Below are positions 23,597 to 35,255 of a stretch of 64,000 nt of DNA, in pieces. The notes beneath the pieces are model-generated. The model did no database searches. It saw nothing but the letters and a program-made list of their open reading frames with translations, and was not told where the DNA came from. Each line of letters begins with the position of its first letter. Position 1 is the first letter of the stretch. Source of the stretch: Oopsacas minuta (Eukaryota; Porifera; Hexactinellida; Lyssacinosida; Leucopsacidae). The position numbers were made by a program, and so were the translations under genes. The stretch covers positions 940,556-1,004,555 of the forward strand of contig JAKMXF010000299.1 of NCBI GenBank assembly GCA_024704765.1, in the 5' to 3' direction.

Positions 23597-24919
23597 GGGC
23601 GTTCAATAAGTCTTGCGGGTCATGTTATACCTTAGGAATTAGTCAAGTAATATATCTAACTTTCATATATTATAAGTCATATAGTTAAACTCCATATACT
23701 GAAAGTTTCAAGCTTATTCAATACTTATTATCTATTTTTGAGATAGTCATATGTAGTCAATTTATACCCATGGTTGAATTTATTGCTTCAAAGGTTGATA
23801 ATTTCAACCTCAAATGGCGAGCTTATATAGAGTTTCGCACACTACTCAAGATCCACCCCGTACAGATCTTCAGTAAGTTACAGGAGATATTGTGCGTTGA
23901 TTGCCCTTCCAGATCTACTGTAGAGCGATGGGCTGCCCGTTTTAGATCTGGTGATGCTGATGTCACAGATTTGCCTCGATCTGGAAGACCGGTATCCGCC
24001 ACCAATTCAGAGAATATCGCACTCAATGAAAGTATGGTCATGGAAGACATGTGCATTACTGTCAATCAGTTAGACCAAAGTATGGAGATTTCATCGGGAG
24101 CTATTCATACAATTCTGACCACTGAGCTTGGCTACCGATCGATTTGTGGGAAATGGGTTCCGCATAAGCTCAGTGAGAATCAAAGGTTGGCACGACTGAA
24201 TATTGCCAAGAAACTCTTGGAAACTTATGACAACTGCGATTCTAGACGCCTAACAGAGATTATTACTGGTGACGAAACGTGGGTGTATTATTCAACACCA
24301 TATAGCAAGTATAAGGAGCGATCATAGGCGAGGGGCGATGAATAACCGGCGAAAATCCTAGGCCCGACTTCAGAAAACGTATGATTATGTATACCATCTT
24401 CTTCATAGTCATGGAATTGTTTTGCACTTACCTTGTGAGTGTGGCAAGGCTGTTACTGCTACTTTCTTTACAAAGCAAGTGCTTCCAAATTTGATAGAAA
24501 ATATAGAAAGTACCGCCCGAAAACCGGAACTCGAGGAATGAAGATTTTAATTGATAACGCCAGTTCCCATACAGCTAAGCTTACCAAAGATCTCTTGGAT
24601 GTAGAAGGGTTAGAATTACTTCCCCATCCACCATACTCACCAGACCTAGTTCCATGTGATTTTTGACTATTCCCCAAGCTTAAAATCTACCTTCTAGGCA
24701 AAGATTTTAACATATTACAAGCACTCGGAACGGGACTGTACCAATACTTCAAGCCCATCCCCATAGAAGAGTACAGAAATGTGTTTACAATTGGGTGGAA
24801 AGGTTAAAACTTTGTGTATCTACAGGAGGGGATTGCTTTGAATAAATATTATAGTTAATTAGTGTATATAGTGTTTGTATCATATTCTATGATATTACCG
24901 CAAGACTTATTGAACGCCC
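23597..24919 (+). mobile_element. mariner DD34D transposon, 1323 bp
   Basis: The inverted ends GGGCGTTCAATAAGTCTTGC (23597) and its reverse complement (ending at 24919) match over at least 22 bases, and TA flanks both sides (23595-23596, 24920-24921). The length is that of a complete mariner. The interior holds a transposase on the plus strand. The left flank is a partial copy of the same family in the opposite orientation, so the element appears to have inserted into a relative. Confidence 0.93.
23770..24845 (+). pseudogene. mariner transposase (DD34D), full-length but broken
   Basis: The ATG at 23770 starts MVEFIASKVDNFNLKWRAYI. The helix-turn-helix region and hook follow (STVERWAARFRSGDADVTDL, PRSGRPVSA), then the mariner signature WVPHKLSENQR at about residue 135-145 and ITGDETWVYY with the first Asp. 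The frame breaks near 24300 and again near 24400 before ILIDNASSHTAKLTKDLLD (second Asp) and YSPDLVPCDF (third Asp, 34 residues on). The codon after DF at 24664 is TGA where the sister copy has TGG. A last frameshift near 24800 precedes the original end, GGDCFE with TAA at 24843-24845. It is related to the transposase half of vertebrate SETMAR. Confidence 0.9.
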
Positions 24920-24921
24920 TA

Positions 24922-26110
24922 GTATATGTATATTGGGGTGATCAGTTAGCCCTTTTGTTTGAAAACATACTTTGGGTGCTAATTTTGATGTTCCCTACAC
25001 AGTATTGATTCGACATATCAACTTTGATTCTATTCTAATATGATTTGTTTTTGTGACTTATGTCCGATTTTCTACTTATTTTGGATTTTGATTATGGGTA
25101 GAGACCTGAAAACTTGGAATTGTGTAGTTTGGGTGTGGTTTTATGACGGTCAACAATACACTTTTTGAACACCACTCTTGTACGGCTAGAACATTTTTGT
25201 GAAAATCCCTTCAATAGATCATAGGCATCTAACCAGCTCCGAGACCAACTATTTTGCTAATTTCTCCCAAACTATAAATGATTGGTTATCCATTAGTATT
25301 ATTCACCGACATGAACGCTCTCCAATACTACTTAATCTAACTTTTCAGATCTTTAGAAGTGACCGAACGACATTCTTTCATCAAAGTTTGACGAAAAGCA
25401 GACAAAATGCACTCAAATACAATCACATTTGCACTAATTTATTGTTGTAACACTAAATCTTTATGAATTTCATTGAGATAGTCCACGATGAATCTTTCGG
25501 TATAAAAAAGCGACGTTTTTTTCGACATAAAGGGGAACTAATGCATCCTAATTTACATTTGTGTAATTTCAATATTACATCCTAATAGTAAGAGATATCA
25601 TTCCCAAATGTATTCCAAACGTATAAATTGTCATCTTTCCATTAGTAGCTATCCATATTCGACAATAATTCTAACTATTATCGAGTTATATTTGGATAGT
25701 CAGAAAAATGTGTCATCCCATGTTTTACAATAACTTAAGAATGAACTAACTTTTGTTTTTCAAGTTTCTAAGGAATTATCTATAGCATATTTCATCTACA
25801 ATAGATCTTTTACATGAAATATGCATATCTGATAATTTACAAGGCATCGAATATTGACATCTTTTCCAAATAACTGCTTTTTTCAACATCTCTTTGTATC
25901 CTTCCTGAAATATTTGGCATATGAAACAATCTAATTTTTTCGACATAAGTGCATTATATTTATCGAGCAAGGATGAACCGTTTCTGAAATATAGGATTTT
26001 ATACAAATAGTTCGGTAGAAACATGTATACCTATTCAGATTTCCTGAAGGTGTTATGTGTCCTTATTTACAGGTGGTTATGATAGATTACATTGTCAACA
26101 GCAAATTTCA
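24922..26110. other. AT-rich DNA, no gene seen
   Basis: No exon or transposon protein was recognised. The frames at 25199-25450 (plus) and 25776-26024 (minus) lack motifs. The missing N-terminal part of the minus-strand mariner copy, expected here if the neighbouring element had simply inserted into it, is not present. Confidence 0.45.
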
Positions 26111-26112
26111 TT

Positions 26113-26397
26113 CATGAACAAAGTATATTCCTCCGGTTCCTAGATGAATAATCAAGAGTCTAGGAAAATTGAAATGACAAAAAATGAACACCTATAAGTA
26201 ATGAAGAGAAACTGAGTATATATGATCAAAATCAAGATATCGACTATCTTAATTCCGAATATATTCTCAGTTTCTCTATCACTTCTAGCTTTTCAATTAT
26301 CGTCATTTCGATTTTAGGAATATTTTGGCATATTTTGGGGATTTTGTGACTCATGGGTTATTCGTCTAGGGCTTGGAGGAATATACTTTGTTCATGT
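26113..26397. mobile_element. Hairpin MITE, 285 bp
   Basis: The two halves are imperfectly reverse-complementary over nearly the whole length. The outer parts read TCATGAACAAAGTATATTCC at 26113 and the same inverted ending at 26397; inner parts share CCTAGA-GAATAA, GAAATGAC and GAGAAACTGAG-ATAT. The sequence would fold into one long hairpin. It has no coding capacity. Confidence 0.75.
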
Positions 26398-27263
26398 ACA
26401 AGATACGTTTGCATCACTCCTTGGCGCATTGCCTAAACTATTGGAACAGCCTGGCTAAATTGGCAGTTGGTACAAATATATTTGCCACTTTAGTTTCCTA
26501 AACTGAAATTATTACAAACATTTTTGACATAATTACATCATAAACAATGAGAAAAGGGCATTTTTCTTCACCTTCTCCTATATCCATTAAGGAATGATCA
26601 ATGTGTGATGAGTTGAAAATATTCACACTAAAATTTTCTAAATAGGAAGTCTGAATACCGAAGTTTTGAAACGCAGAATGCAAATGCAGCATAGGATATA
26701 CACTAAATCTCAAAATTTTTCCTGTATTGGCTCTCAAGAATGAACGAGATTTGTACTATTTGTATGGAAGTTTTACCAGTGGTTGAATACCTTTGTTCAG
26801 GAAGAGTATGCTATTTGTAATTTTCATATACTATCCAAAGTGGTTCGATATTATTATATCAAAATTCTAGAACAACACATCTATGCATCAGTTTTCTGAG
26901 ACTGTACACTTATGATTGGAGAACATGACCTACTTAGTATATGGATAAATATGTCCTAGAAAAGGCTGAATGAAAATGTGTAATCACCACATATGTCTTG
27001 AATTATGTAGTATAGTGCTTAAGAATGTATTAGTTACCCATAGGTATATGGTATCAAAGTATTCATTTCAATAACCTTGCAATATGATATCTCATCATGT
27101 GATTGTTCCAGAATTATATTGAGAGAGAAGAGTGCACCTTTCTAAGCTGTGTTAGAACAAGTTTTCAGTGTCTTATGTTTGACATTTTCATAGAATTAGA
27201 GAGGCGAATAGGGAAGAAGAAAATAATTTGTTATGATTGGAATGTGAACACAATTCTGTGTTG
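26398..27263. other. AT-rich DNA, no gene seen
   Basis: Nothing could be supported in this stretch. The minus-strand frame 26498-26737 has no recognisable motif. Confidence 0.45.
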
Positions 27264-27482
27264 ATAAGGAATGTGTTCTGTTTTTGAGGCAATACCTCAA
27301 AAACTATGAGCCCTCTGACTCTAAACTCCTTACCAGTAGTTCCGTAATTGACAACTTCATATTCAAAACAAATATAGTTCGTTTGATTTTTGATTATACA
27401 TTTTGATATATTTTAAATTTCTCATATTTGCACGTATATGATTGCCATCTAAGGATTGCATATGTCAAAAAATCTCAGAAAG

Positions 27483-30244
27483 TAGTGATCGACCGGGATC
27501 CTGATTTTAGTCCCGGTCCCGGGGAATATCCATATTTTCTCCAGGATTCCTACCCAGGAATGAACAACTCAAAAGTTGCTAATTGAATACATGCACGTAG
27601 AACGAGAAATATTTTTTATAATTGAATTTTCATTACATATTGTGAAGTGCTGTTTATGAAATGGGAAGCGATTTCAGTTTTTTAAACTTGTATATTATTA
27701 TGGATGGAAATATATGTTTAACTAACATGTGAATTCTGAATTCTGTTCTACTAAGACAACTCATCTAATGAAAAGTAACTATTCATTGTCACTTTCTTCA
27801 CTGTCACGGCTTTGATTTTCTACTTGATAAATGTCGCCATCCTGGTTTGCCTCCACATTTCGATGGTTAATTCATTGGGTTGACTGAATGATTCCGGTGG
27901 CTGTGAAATCTGAGTGTCCCATCCAATAGCTCGCAGATTTTACTTAAGAAATAGTAATTTTTAAGTGTTTGTAGGGAGTAGCCTGAATCGGTCGATTGTT
28001 TGTGATTATTCCAGCTATACTAAATACTCTTTCTGATGTGTAGACGAGCTCACTGGTGGGCAAATATATGTGTATTGCTAAGAAACTTAAGATAGGAAAC
28101 TGTTTTTCAGTTACTTTCCGAAACATAAGACAGTCCCCATCAATGAGTATTCTTTTACAGTTTGAGAAATATTCAGTATATTCTTTCTCAATATCACTTT
28201 TCCCTTGCATACTTACATCTTCCTCATCCTCACTGAGAACACAGTCTTTCCATGGAAATGATCTAAGCTCATTGCCCTCATCCTCAACTGGATCAAGACT
28301 GTTTGGGGTAGGATCAGTTACTTCGGAGTTCCTTCAATCTAGAAAGTCTTTGGCAACACATTTAAGGCTTTGTTTAGCACTTTCAGCATTTTCTTTCTTT
28401 CGGAATAACAGTCCCTTGTATCGTCGATCTGTAGAGTTGCAAATGTGTGGACATCGCTTGTTTCAACGTTGACAAAATGGGCTCTGATATCGCCGCCCTC
28501 TAAATAATTGTGGATGTTTTCTAATAATTTACACTTGAACGTGGCTGTTCCAAATTCATGTACCTGTTCGAGCTCCATTTTCATTCGTTTTGTGATAGGA
28601 ATGATATCTGAAATTGAAACTTGTTCACCTTGAACTAACAAAGTGCAGTGTAAATAGGCTTAAGGAGTATCATTACTTTCGGTATTATATCCCAGTCATT
28701 GGGGGTTAGTTTACAATCTGTGGATATTTTTAGTTGAGCATCATCTCCAACGGCTCAATCACAATTTTAGTTCCTAAGCCCTTTCAAGCATCAAATAGTC
28801 GCTATTTCATCTGGTTTGTACACATAGAATCAAAGATTTTTCAGGAATGTTCATGCTGGATTTTTCTTGAAATAGTATTTTGCCTTTGGTTTGCAGAGTT
28901 TTTATTCGTTTTTTGTGGCGTTGTCTCATCAGCATCACACCACTTTGCTCTATTATCCCATGTTTCACAATGAGATGGAGGATGTGTCACATGCAACCAA
29001 TCGACTGTTGATTTGCAATATCTGAGGCTTTCATTAGGCCTATTGCATTGCCTCTAACAAGGCAATGGATATATTGAAGACTCCAACGTTTTCTATTTGC
29101 TGACAAGACCTTGGCGATGCTTTCTCCAGTATGTGCGCTATCGTAAGGCATACATCGTAGGAGTGCTATCTTCTTTTACCAATTGAAATTAATAGTGTAT
29201 GGTATAACTAATAAATGATCGTTGTCCTTTGCTAGACCAGATATCTGTTGTTATGGAGTATATTGTGACATAATTTTCGTCGAGACTGTTTTATCTTGTA
29301 TTGTACTTGTCTATACAAGTTTGGAATCAGTTTTTGTCGAATAGCCTTTTCTGATCGAACAATAAACCTTTTATTTATATGAGTAATCAATTTCTGTAAC
29401 TGATCATTGCTAACCTTTGAATATGGCAACAAGCCATCACACAGCTACTGCACCAATAGTTATTCACCAAAAATTTGTTCAGGTCTATCTGGATTCCATT
29501 TACTCGATTGGTCATTAGTTTCTGCTAATGTTGATTGTGTTGTTGAGAGTGAGTACACCTCTTTTTTATGTTCCATTTCAACTATCTTTGCTTGTTTTGT
29601 TGCAGCAGTCGCAATTTGCTCATCTTTGGCACTATTATATTCTTCTTTGTGCCGATTATTTAAATGGATCCAAAGTGCTTTAGTCGAGAAGTCTTTTCTT
29701 TCAGCTCACTCTTTTCTTCTACGTACCTTGGTATTTTTGCTTCCAACAACCATACAATTAGCAATAGATGGATTAGTGGGGTTCACAGTGAAATAGGACC
29801 ATACACTCGATCTGGGACGTTTACTCACAATCGATAAGATGCTTAATACGTTTCAAACAAGATAGCTTTAAAATTAGTGTTCAGTCACTTCAGTGTGATT
29901 TACAAAATGTAAGAAATTGTACCAGGGTTAAGTACTTGTATAATTCCTAATTCCTATCATCATATTGGTAAGAAGTCAACGGCTGACTAACTGGGGAAAT
30001 TTGATTGATAGAATCTAATTAGTTAATAATTACGTTTTGATTGTTGGCAGTGTTTTTTGTAATACAACACCGACAATGCGATATTTAGTGTAACTTTACT
30101 ATCTTGCGACTCTTCGCCCTATGGACTAAGTAACATTCACTGGGTGTAGTGGCCCCGATGGGAATAACTTTCTATTGGAAGAGCAATCAATTGATCTACT
30201 TCAATCCCGGTTTTAGTCCCAGTCCCGATCCCGGTCGATCGCTA
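27483..30244 (-). mobile_element. hAT DNA transposon, 2.76 kb
   Basis: Inverted ends: TAGTGATCGACCGGGATC at 27483 and, read inverted from 30244, TAGCGATCGACCGGGATC, followed on both sides by runs of TCCCGGT/ACCGGGA words. Flanking 8-bp duplications TCAGAAAG (27475-27482) and TCGGAAAG (30245-30252) match at 7 of 8 bases, the hAT target-duplication length. The interior encodes a decayed hAT transposase on the minus strand. Confidence 0.9.
27930..29800 (-). pseudogene. hAT transposase with BED-like N-terminus, decayed
   Basis: From the N-terminus on the minus strand: KDFSTKALWIHLNNRHKEEY (about 29710-29650) is the C-terminal half of a BED finger; the cysteine half is poorly preserved. KRFIVRSEKAIRQKL (29380-29330) and STITTDIWSSKGQRSFISYT (29270-29210) come next, the latter the D-x-W region of hAT. 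HTGESIAKVLSANRKRWSLQ and IGCMLHILHLIVKHGII (29140-28960) and ALQIDD-like pieces (28440) follow. The C-terminus is the dimerisation domain: FPILSFLAIHIYLPTSELVY and SERVFSIAGIITNNRP (28100-28000). Frameshifts and stops divide these blocks, so it is inactive. Confidence 0.82.
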
Positions 30245-30388
30245 TCGGAAAGTATTAACAAAAGTGATTAAACTATATTAGTAGGGAATAGGAAATTGAT
30301 TCTCACGAATCTACTTGTGTAATGTATTGAGTCATAGGGCTCATAGCTTTTGAGTGATAGCATCAACAAACAGAAACACACTTTCTTA

Positions 30389-31204
30389 GCCATCACATGA
30401 ATGTAATCAGATTTAATTTATATTGACCATTATTTCAAATTAGCTCTTGACTTTGTCACTATATACAATTGTGAAGCAGTAAACACACTAAGAATACGGT
30501 TTAACCAGGCTTGAAATGCAGCATTTATAAAAATTGGAATTGCGAAACCCATGATGAGTCGCACATTTCAGGCAATTGCTACCCATACTTTGAGTGCTTC
30601 AATATTGCTACTCAGAATTCGGGTAACTCCCTTGAAATTCTACACATATTCTGCTGCCACTATCCTGTTACATGGCTCGAAACCGCAAAACCATATTCAA
30701 ATTGAATCTTGACTATAGTATCTCAACATATAAGTAGCAATATTATCGCTGAAATTCAGAAGATAATTTTTTTTTCAATTCTATGCGATGAAAACAAAGA
30801 TGTGACTATAAGAGAGCAATTATCTATATGTTTGCGCGATGTATTTGGGAACTCTTTCCATGAAGTATTTTACAAATTCGTAAAAGAGCAAATGCATTGA
30901 CTACACAATATCTAAAGTGGATGAAGGAAAGTTTTGTACTTTCACTAGATCAATCATATCCCATCAATACATATCTACTTCCTAGTCTCCCTCAACAGAA
31001 TTAGTGATTGGGCCTTATCTTCAGTAACTAATGCAAAATCAATGCATTTGAAATCGTATGATTTATCATGTTATCTAAACCTACCAAATATATTACGTTG
31101 AGCATTAAAATAACGTGAGTACTATTCACCTTCAATTTTATCATTGAATGTATCCTATTGCAAACAACATATTTCGTGAAAATTTGTCTAATAGTTTGGG
31201 CTGA
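30389..31204. other. AT-rich DNA, no certain gene
   Basis: The frame at 30709-30900 reads VSQHISSNIIAEIQKIIFFS then ILCDENKDVTIREQLSICLR, which resembles a small decayed piece of a DUF4371/hAT-type transposase (I-AEI...F-I..DE..D.....QLS.C.R). Nothing on either side extends it, so I list it only as a possible fragment. Confidence 0.4.
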
Positions 31205-32035
31205 AATATGGTACATGGCCTACTATATACACGGCTATTTAAGCAAAGAATTGCAAAATATTATCCAGGCCATTGATTATATTGTGTTTGATCATGAAAG
31301 ATTGTAGGTATCATTACAAATTCAACTGTCTATCGGATTCTGCATACGGCGGAGACATCTAGAATATTTTTGAACCCGTTTTCCAAGTTATTTTAACCAC
31401 AATGACGTAATCAAAGTTCATACCCATATATGGTCATTTTTTCATTTTATCAATTTTTCAGCAACTCTCAAAACTTAAACTAATCCTATTATCAAAATAC
31501 CTTCTATTTATTAAATGTTAGTTTAAGTAACCTAATGATGATCTTCATTTTCATAAGCACTCGTTAAATAATCATGTTAGTGATATTTGCTGTAAACACA
31601 GCATTAAATGGTCAATCCTAGAAAATCGAAGAATTCCATTAAAAAATGTATAACACAAATTAAGTCATAACAGTTGACCATTTTTATAAGTTTATCCAAA
31701 TACTGTCTTCTATTCTGTTTTCTGCTAAGTTAATACGAATCATGATTCATTCCATGAGATTTGTGGGTTTTTCGATAATATTGGTATTTATTCGTAAAAT
31801 GATCACCATTATTGAAGGTGAACTTTAATTGCGTCATTGTGGTTAAAATAACTTGGAAATCTGGTTCAAAGGTATTCTAAATATCTTTGCCGTTGCGGAA
31901 ACCTATATACAGTTGAATTTGTAATGATAGCTGCAATTCCTCATGATTAAAGAGACTATATATTCAATAGCCCGAAATTATTTTGGCAATTCTTTACTTA
32001 GCTACCCATGTATATAGTAGGCCATGCATGGTATA
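31205..32035. mobile_element. Long-inverted-repeat non-autonomous element, about 830 bp
   Basis: About 220 bp at 31212-31430 match the reverse complement of 31815-32028 at high identity: ATGGCCTACTATATACA, AAAGAATTG, TCATTACAAATTCAACTGT, TTGAACC, TTCCAAGTTATTTTAACCAC and AATGACG occur in order. ATGGTA lies just outside both tips and may be part of a target duplication. The 380-bp centre has no coding capacity. Long ends and no protein suggest a MULE-derived or foldback-type MITE. Confidence 0.75.
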
Positions 32036-32763
32036 AAAACTTGAGACTTTCATAGGTTTCGCATAATCATGCTTAATAATTCCTCAAACGCAATTCTATA
32101 ACTACATTTATTTGATAGAGGAAGTTCTTTTAGTTGGTCTGTTAACTTACTATTGGTAACTACAGGAATGTGGTTATTGTTCTTCAACTTTGATTTATGT
32201 TTAATGAAGTGTTAACAAGTTTTATATATTAAACAATAGCACGGAACAGACTCCAAATGCTTACAATGTATCTTTTTTAACACTGAATGTTGCGTTTCTA
32301 GGGAAAAACTTCCTTCAGTCTATGTGTATTTCTTACACTCCTTTAAATTTGATGCTGAACACGAATATGACTGTAATAAGCTTATGAGGAATTCATTTGA
32401 ATTAGGCACCCTGGAAAGATTATTCCACTGATTTTTATTAGGCACTAAGTTTTAACCCCAAGAATTTCTAGTGGTCTAATAGTTGTATACTTTTTCTGTA
32501 TTTCAATGTATCTAGTAGGTAACTTAAACTCATCAACTGTTTTGTTGGAAATGTTGGGGGCCAAACTCTATTAGACTCGGCTAGTTGTATGCCCAGGTTA
32601 TGTAAATTTGCATTTAGTCGTTCTCAATTATCTTTTCCTGGTTATTGTATAATGGTGTAAACTCTGTACTAGAACCATCGTTTTGATTGATTTTGGTAAT
32701 TTATTAATCAATACATAATGTCATTGTTGATCAATTTTCTATCTATATTATCACCATTTTCAG

Positions 32764-33007
32764 GTAAACCATCGGAAACAAATATCTATGCTGATATCAA
32801 TGCTGCATGGCAAGCCCTACGTACTCGATATAATATTCGTCCAGAAGAAGTTATTATTTATGGTCAATCAATCGGCACTGTCCCTACTATTGATATCGCT
32901 TCTACCATTAACTTTGCTGGAGTAATTCTTCATTCCCCACTTCTATCTGGGATGCGTGTTGCTTTTCCTGACACCAATAGGACATGGTGTTTTGATCCTT
33001 TTCCTAG
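32764..33007 (+). CDS. ABHD17: ABHD17 (FAM108) exon with catalytic serine
   Basis: The exon encodes [40 protein letters not shown], then [20 protein letters not shown] and CFDPFP. GQSIG is the nucleophile elbow, with Ser as the catalytic nucleophile of this serine hydrolase. The exon starts after TTTTCAG (phase 1 in) and ends before GTAAGT at 33008 (phase 2 out); AG plus C of the next exon gives the Ser of FPSIDKI, as family members need. No stop or indel is present and the match to animal ABHD17 is strong throughout, so the gene appears functional despite its large introns. Confidence 0.95.
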
Positions 33008-33474
33008 GTAAGTTTCCAATCACTGATGAATATGACTTATTCCATAAGTATTATTATGTACTCTCAGTGGTGTCATGCCATATGGGCAGGGGAAGTACTC
33101 GTCTCCCATTACTGCTTTTAATTCCTATTAGGTTTAATTCTGACTAATCTATTGTTCTAGTTTTACACTCATTAAAAGTTAATTATTTTGAACCTAAAGC
33201 CCATCATATACATGCAACTTTGTTGTATATAGCAATTGAGCTTGCATGATAAACAGAGTACATTCAACAATTTTATTTCATGAAAATATTCTTTTTCGCA
33301 CAATTTGCTTATATGAAGGTAAATTGTTGTGTATTGTATAAATATACAAATTTTAATCTATATATTTGTAATCTATAAGTACTTAGTTATTTTCAATTCC
33401 ACCAAGCTTCTCATTTCCGCATTCTTGATTAATTTCCTTCATGGATGATCTTACATTCCATCCCTCCAAGTGCA

Positions 33475-34620
33475 CAGGGTGGCTCCAAAGTTCTGATACA
33501 TAATCACAATTAATATACAACCTTTATCAGGAAATATTCTCAATGATTTACTCTTCCATGACATACCTTATATGTTTCCTAACGAATATTATTCCAATAT
33601 AGTGTATACTATTTCGTAAAAAATTGTGATTGACCATGGAGTCTGAGAGGTCAGCAATTATTGAGTTGCTTGTGGCGGGGAAAAGACCTTCAGAAATTTT
33701 GTAACTGCTGAATATTGCAAAGGATGTAAGACATTTATCTACAGGACGATAAATCAATATAAGGAAACATGGGACACTGTAGGCAAGTAGTGATCTCGTC
33801 GTTCATGCTCTGTAACGATCCAACTCTCAAGAAAGTGGTGCGAGAACGGCTTTGGCTGAACTCACACCATTCGATGAGGAAAATGGCCTTAGGAGCTTAA
33901 TATATCTCGCCGAGCATACAAAAGGTTGTAAATGGGACCTAGGAAGGCGCTCTTTTAAACACAAAAGGTACAATTCCTATTTGGGACGGTGAAAGAAAAG
34001 AGAGTATCCCGGAGCAAGAACCTACTTGCTCTGCAATTTATTGGAGTTCTCGAGAATATCCTTTTCTCAGATGAGAAGGTTCTCACAATGGAGGAGGCTA
34101 CAAATAGTCAAAACGGCAGAGTCATCTCACCTCAGTTTCAGTGATCCCTGATAGTTCAGATACATCAGTCGGATGAAGAAACTGCTGTCGGTTATGATTT
34201 GTGTGGGTCTCTACTGTTGGCCGGACACCACTGCTTTTCATCGCTCAGGAGTGGAAATCAATGCCAAAACATGCCAAGAGCTTGTATTAGAGCCTGTGGT
34301 AAAAGTTCTAAGCCAGACCAAGTTTTCTGGACAGCCATTTCTCTTCCAACAAGATATGCTCCCGCCCATACTGCCAATATGACCCAAGATTGGATGAAGT
34401 ACAATACTTCCAATTTTATTCACAAGGAAGAATGGCCACCATACAGTCCCTATTTAAATCCCATGGGATATTCTGTATGGTCTATCTTGGAAAACAAGGC
34501 TTATTCTGTGTCACACAACACAGTTAACTCTCTAAAGATTTCCTTGTATCGAGAATGGGAGAAGATACCCCCAAGAAACCCTACCACAGTGGTTTAGAAG
34601 CAAAGAATAGACAAAAAATT
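33475..34620 (+). pseudogene. DD37D Tc1/mariner-type transposase relic, copy A
   Basis: A left end CAGGGTGGCTCC at 33475 is followed by AAGTTCTGATAC; it resembles the terminal repeat of the well preserved element at 52365. The start at 33636 reads MESERSAIIELLVAGKRPSE (compare the ATGGAGTAA start of that copy). After many indels the C-terminal half is clear at 34190-34600: SGQPFLFQQD (second Asp), KEEWPPYSPYLNPMGYSVWS and SLYREWEKIPP. In this copy the third catalytic Asp position reads Gly and the SPD reads SPY. The right terminal repeat is not visible. It is an old, inactive copy. Confidence 0.8.
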
Positions 34621-35255
34621 GATTCCGTATTTGATGGTTTCTTTTCATTTTATATTGTTTAAATGATTCTCATTTAAAATATCTAAGCGATTGAGACTCT
34701 AGAAGCTGTAAAATTTCTTCATCAAAGATGCGAAATATTTATAGGAAAATTGCGGCTTCATGATTTCCAAATTTAGCCACAATTTCAAATGAACCTGTAA
34801 GAGTAATTACATAATCGAATGTTACTAATCTGGTATACTTTATATATTTCGACTATGCTAATTCTAAATATCTTGTTTCCATGCCGTATCTTGTATATAT
34901 TTCGTGAACATAAGATTTCTAAAATCTAGTAAAATCCATACAGAATTTTTACAAAGAGGAATACTTAAAGTGTCAGGAAAAATAAACAACACAAAACAAC
35001 AGCGCAAAATGAATCGGATACACGCATTACGATTCCTAAAAACGTAATCTAAAACCACAAAACCCGAAACAGTGCGCAACCTATAATTTTCAATGATATT
35101 CCATTACAACTTTTCGTTGCTAGGAATTCCCATTGTAGCATACTCCAACAATGGAATGAAATAGTATTGTATTTCGTTCTTGAAATTTATCATAGCGACT
35201 TATATATATAATCTACTGAATAATACAACATGTTTTTCGGAATTTCTTGAAAACA
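34621..35255. other. no separate gene seen; 5-prime flank of the Transib gene
   Basis: No coding sequence could be supported. This flank should contain the left end of the Transib element, but I found no convincing CAC-starting inverted repeat that matches the 3-prime flank. A CCATTGT...ACAATGG inverted pair at 35131-35156 is the only nearby structure. Confidence 0.4.

Larger units (their letters stand above)
27264..30388. mobile_element. MITE interrupted by the hAT element at 27483-30244
   Basis: The flanks of the hAT are inverted repeats of each other: AAGGAATGTGTTCTGTTT, CTCAAAAACTATGAGCCC and TGACTC on the left (27264-27340) recur, inverted, as CTCAAAAGCTATGAGCCCTA, TGACTC and a GTGTGTTTCTGTTT tip on the right (30325-30388). 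Inner parts share AATATAGTT. This fits an older short inverted-repeat element into which the hAT inserted. Its own target duplication was not identified. Confidence 0.6.
14813..32763 (+). other. ABHD17: ABHD17 intron, about 18 kb, filled with transposons
   Basis: The boundaries are set by a GTGAGT donor at 14813 and a TTTTCAG acceptor at 32758-32763; splicing restores the conserved ABHD17 reading [12 protein letters not shown]. The interior contains a foldback-like MULE, several MITEs, two mariner copies and a hAT, each described separately. I found no further ABHD17 exon in it and none is needed to keep the protein continuous. Confidence 0.9.

Noticed and set aside
28056-28472. 138-codon plus-strand open frame
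   Set aside because: It is antisense to the hAT transposase blocks at 28000-28450, where the minus strand carries the recognisable protein.
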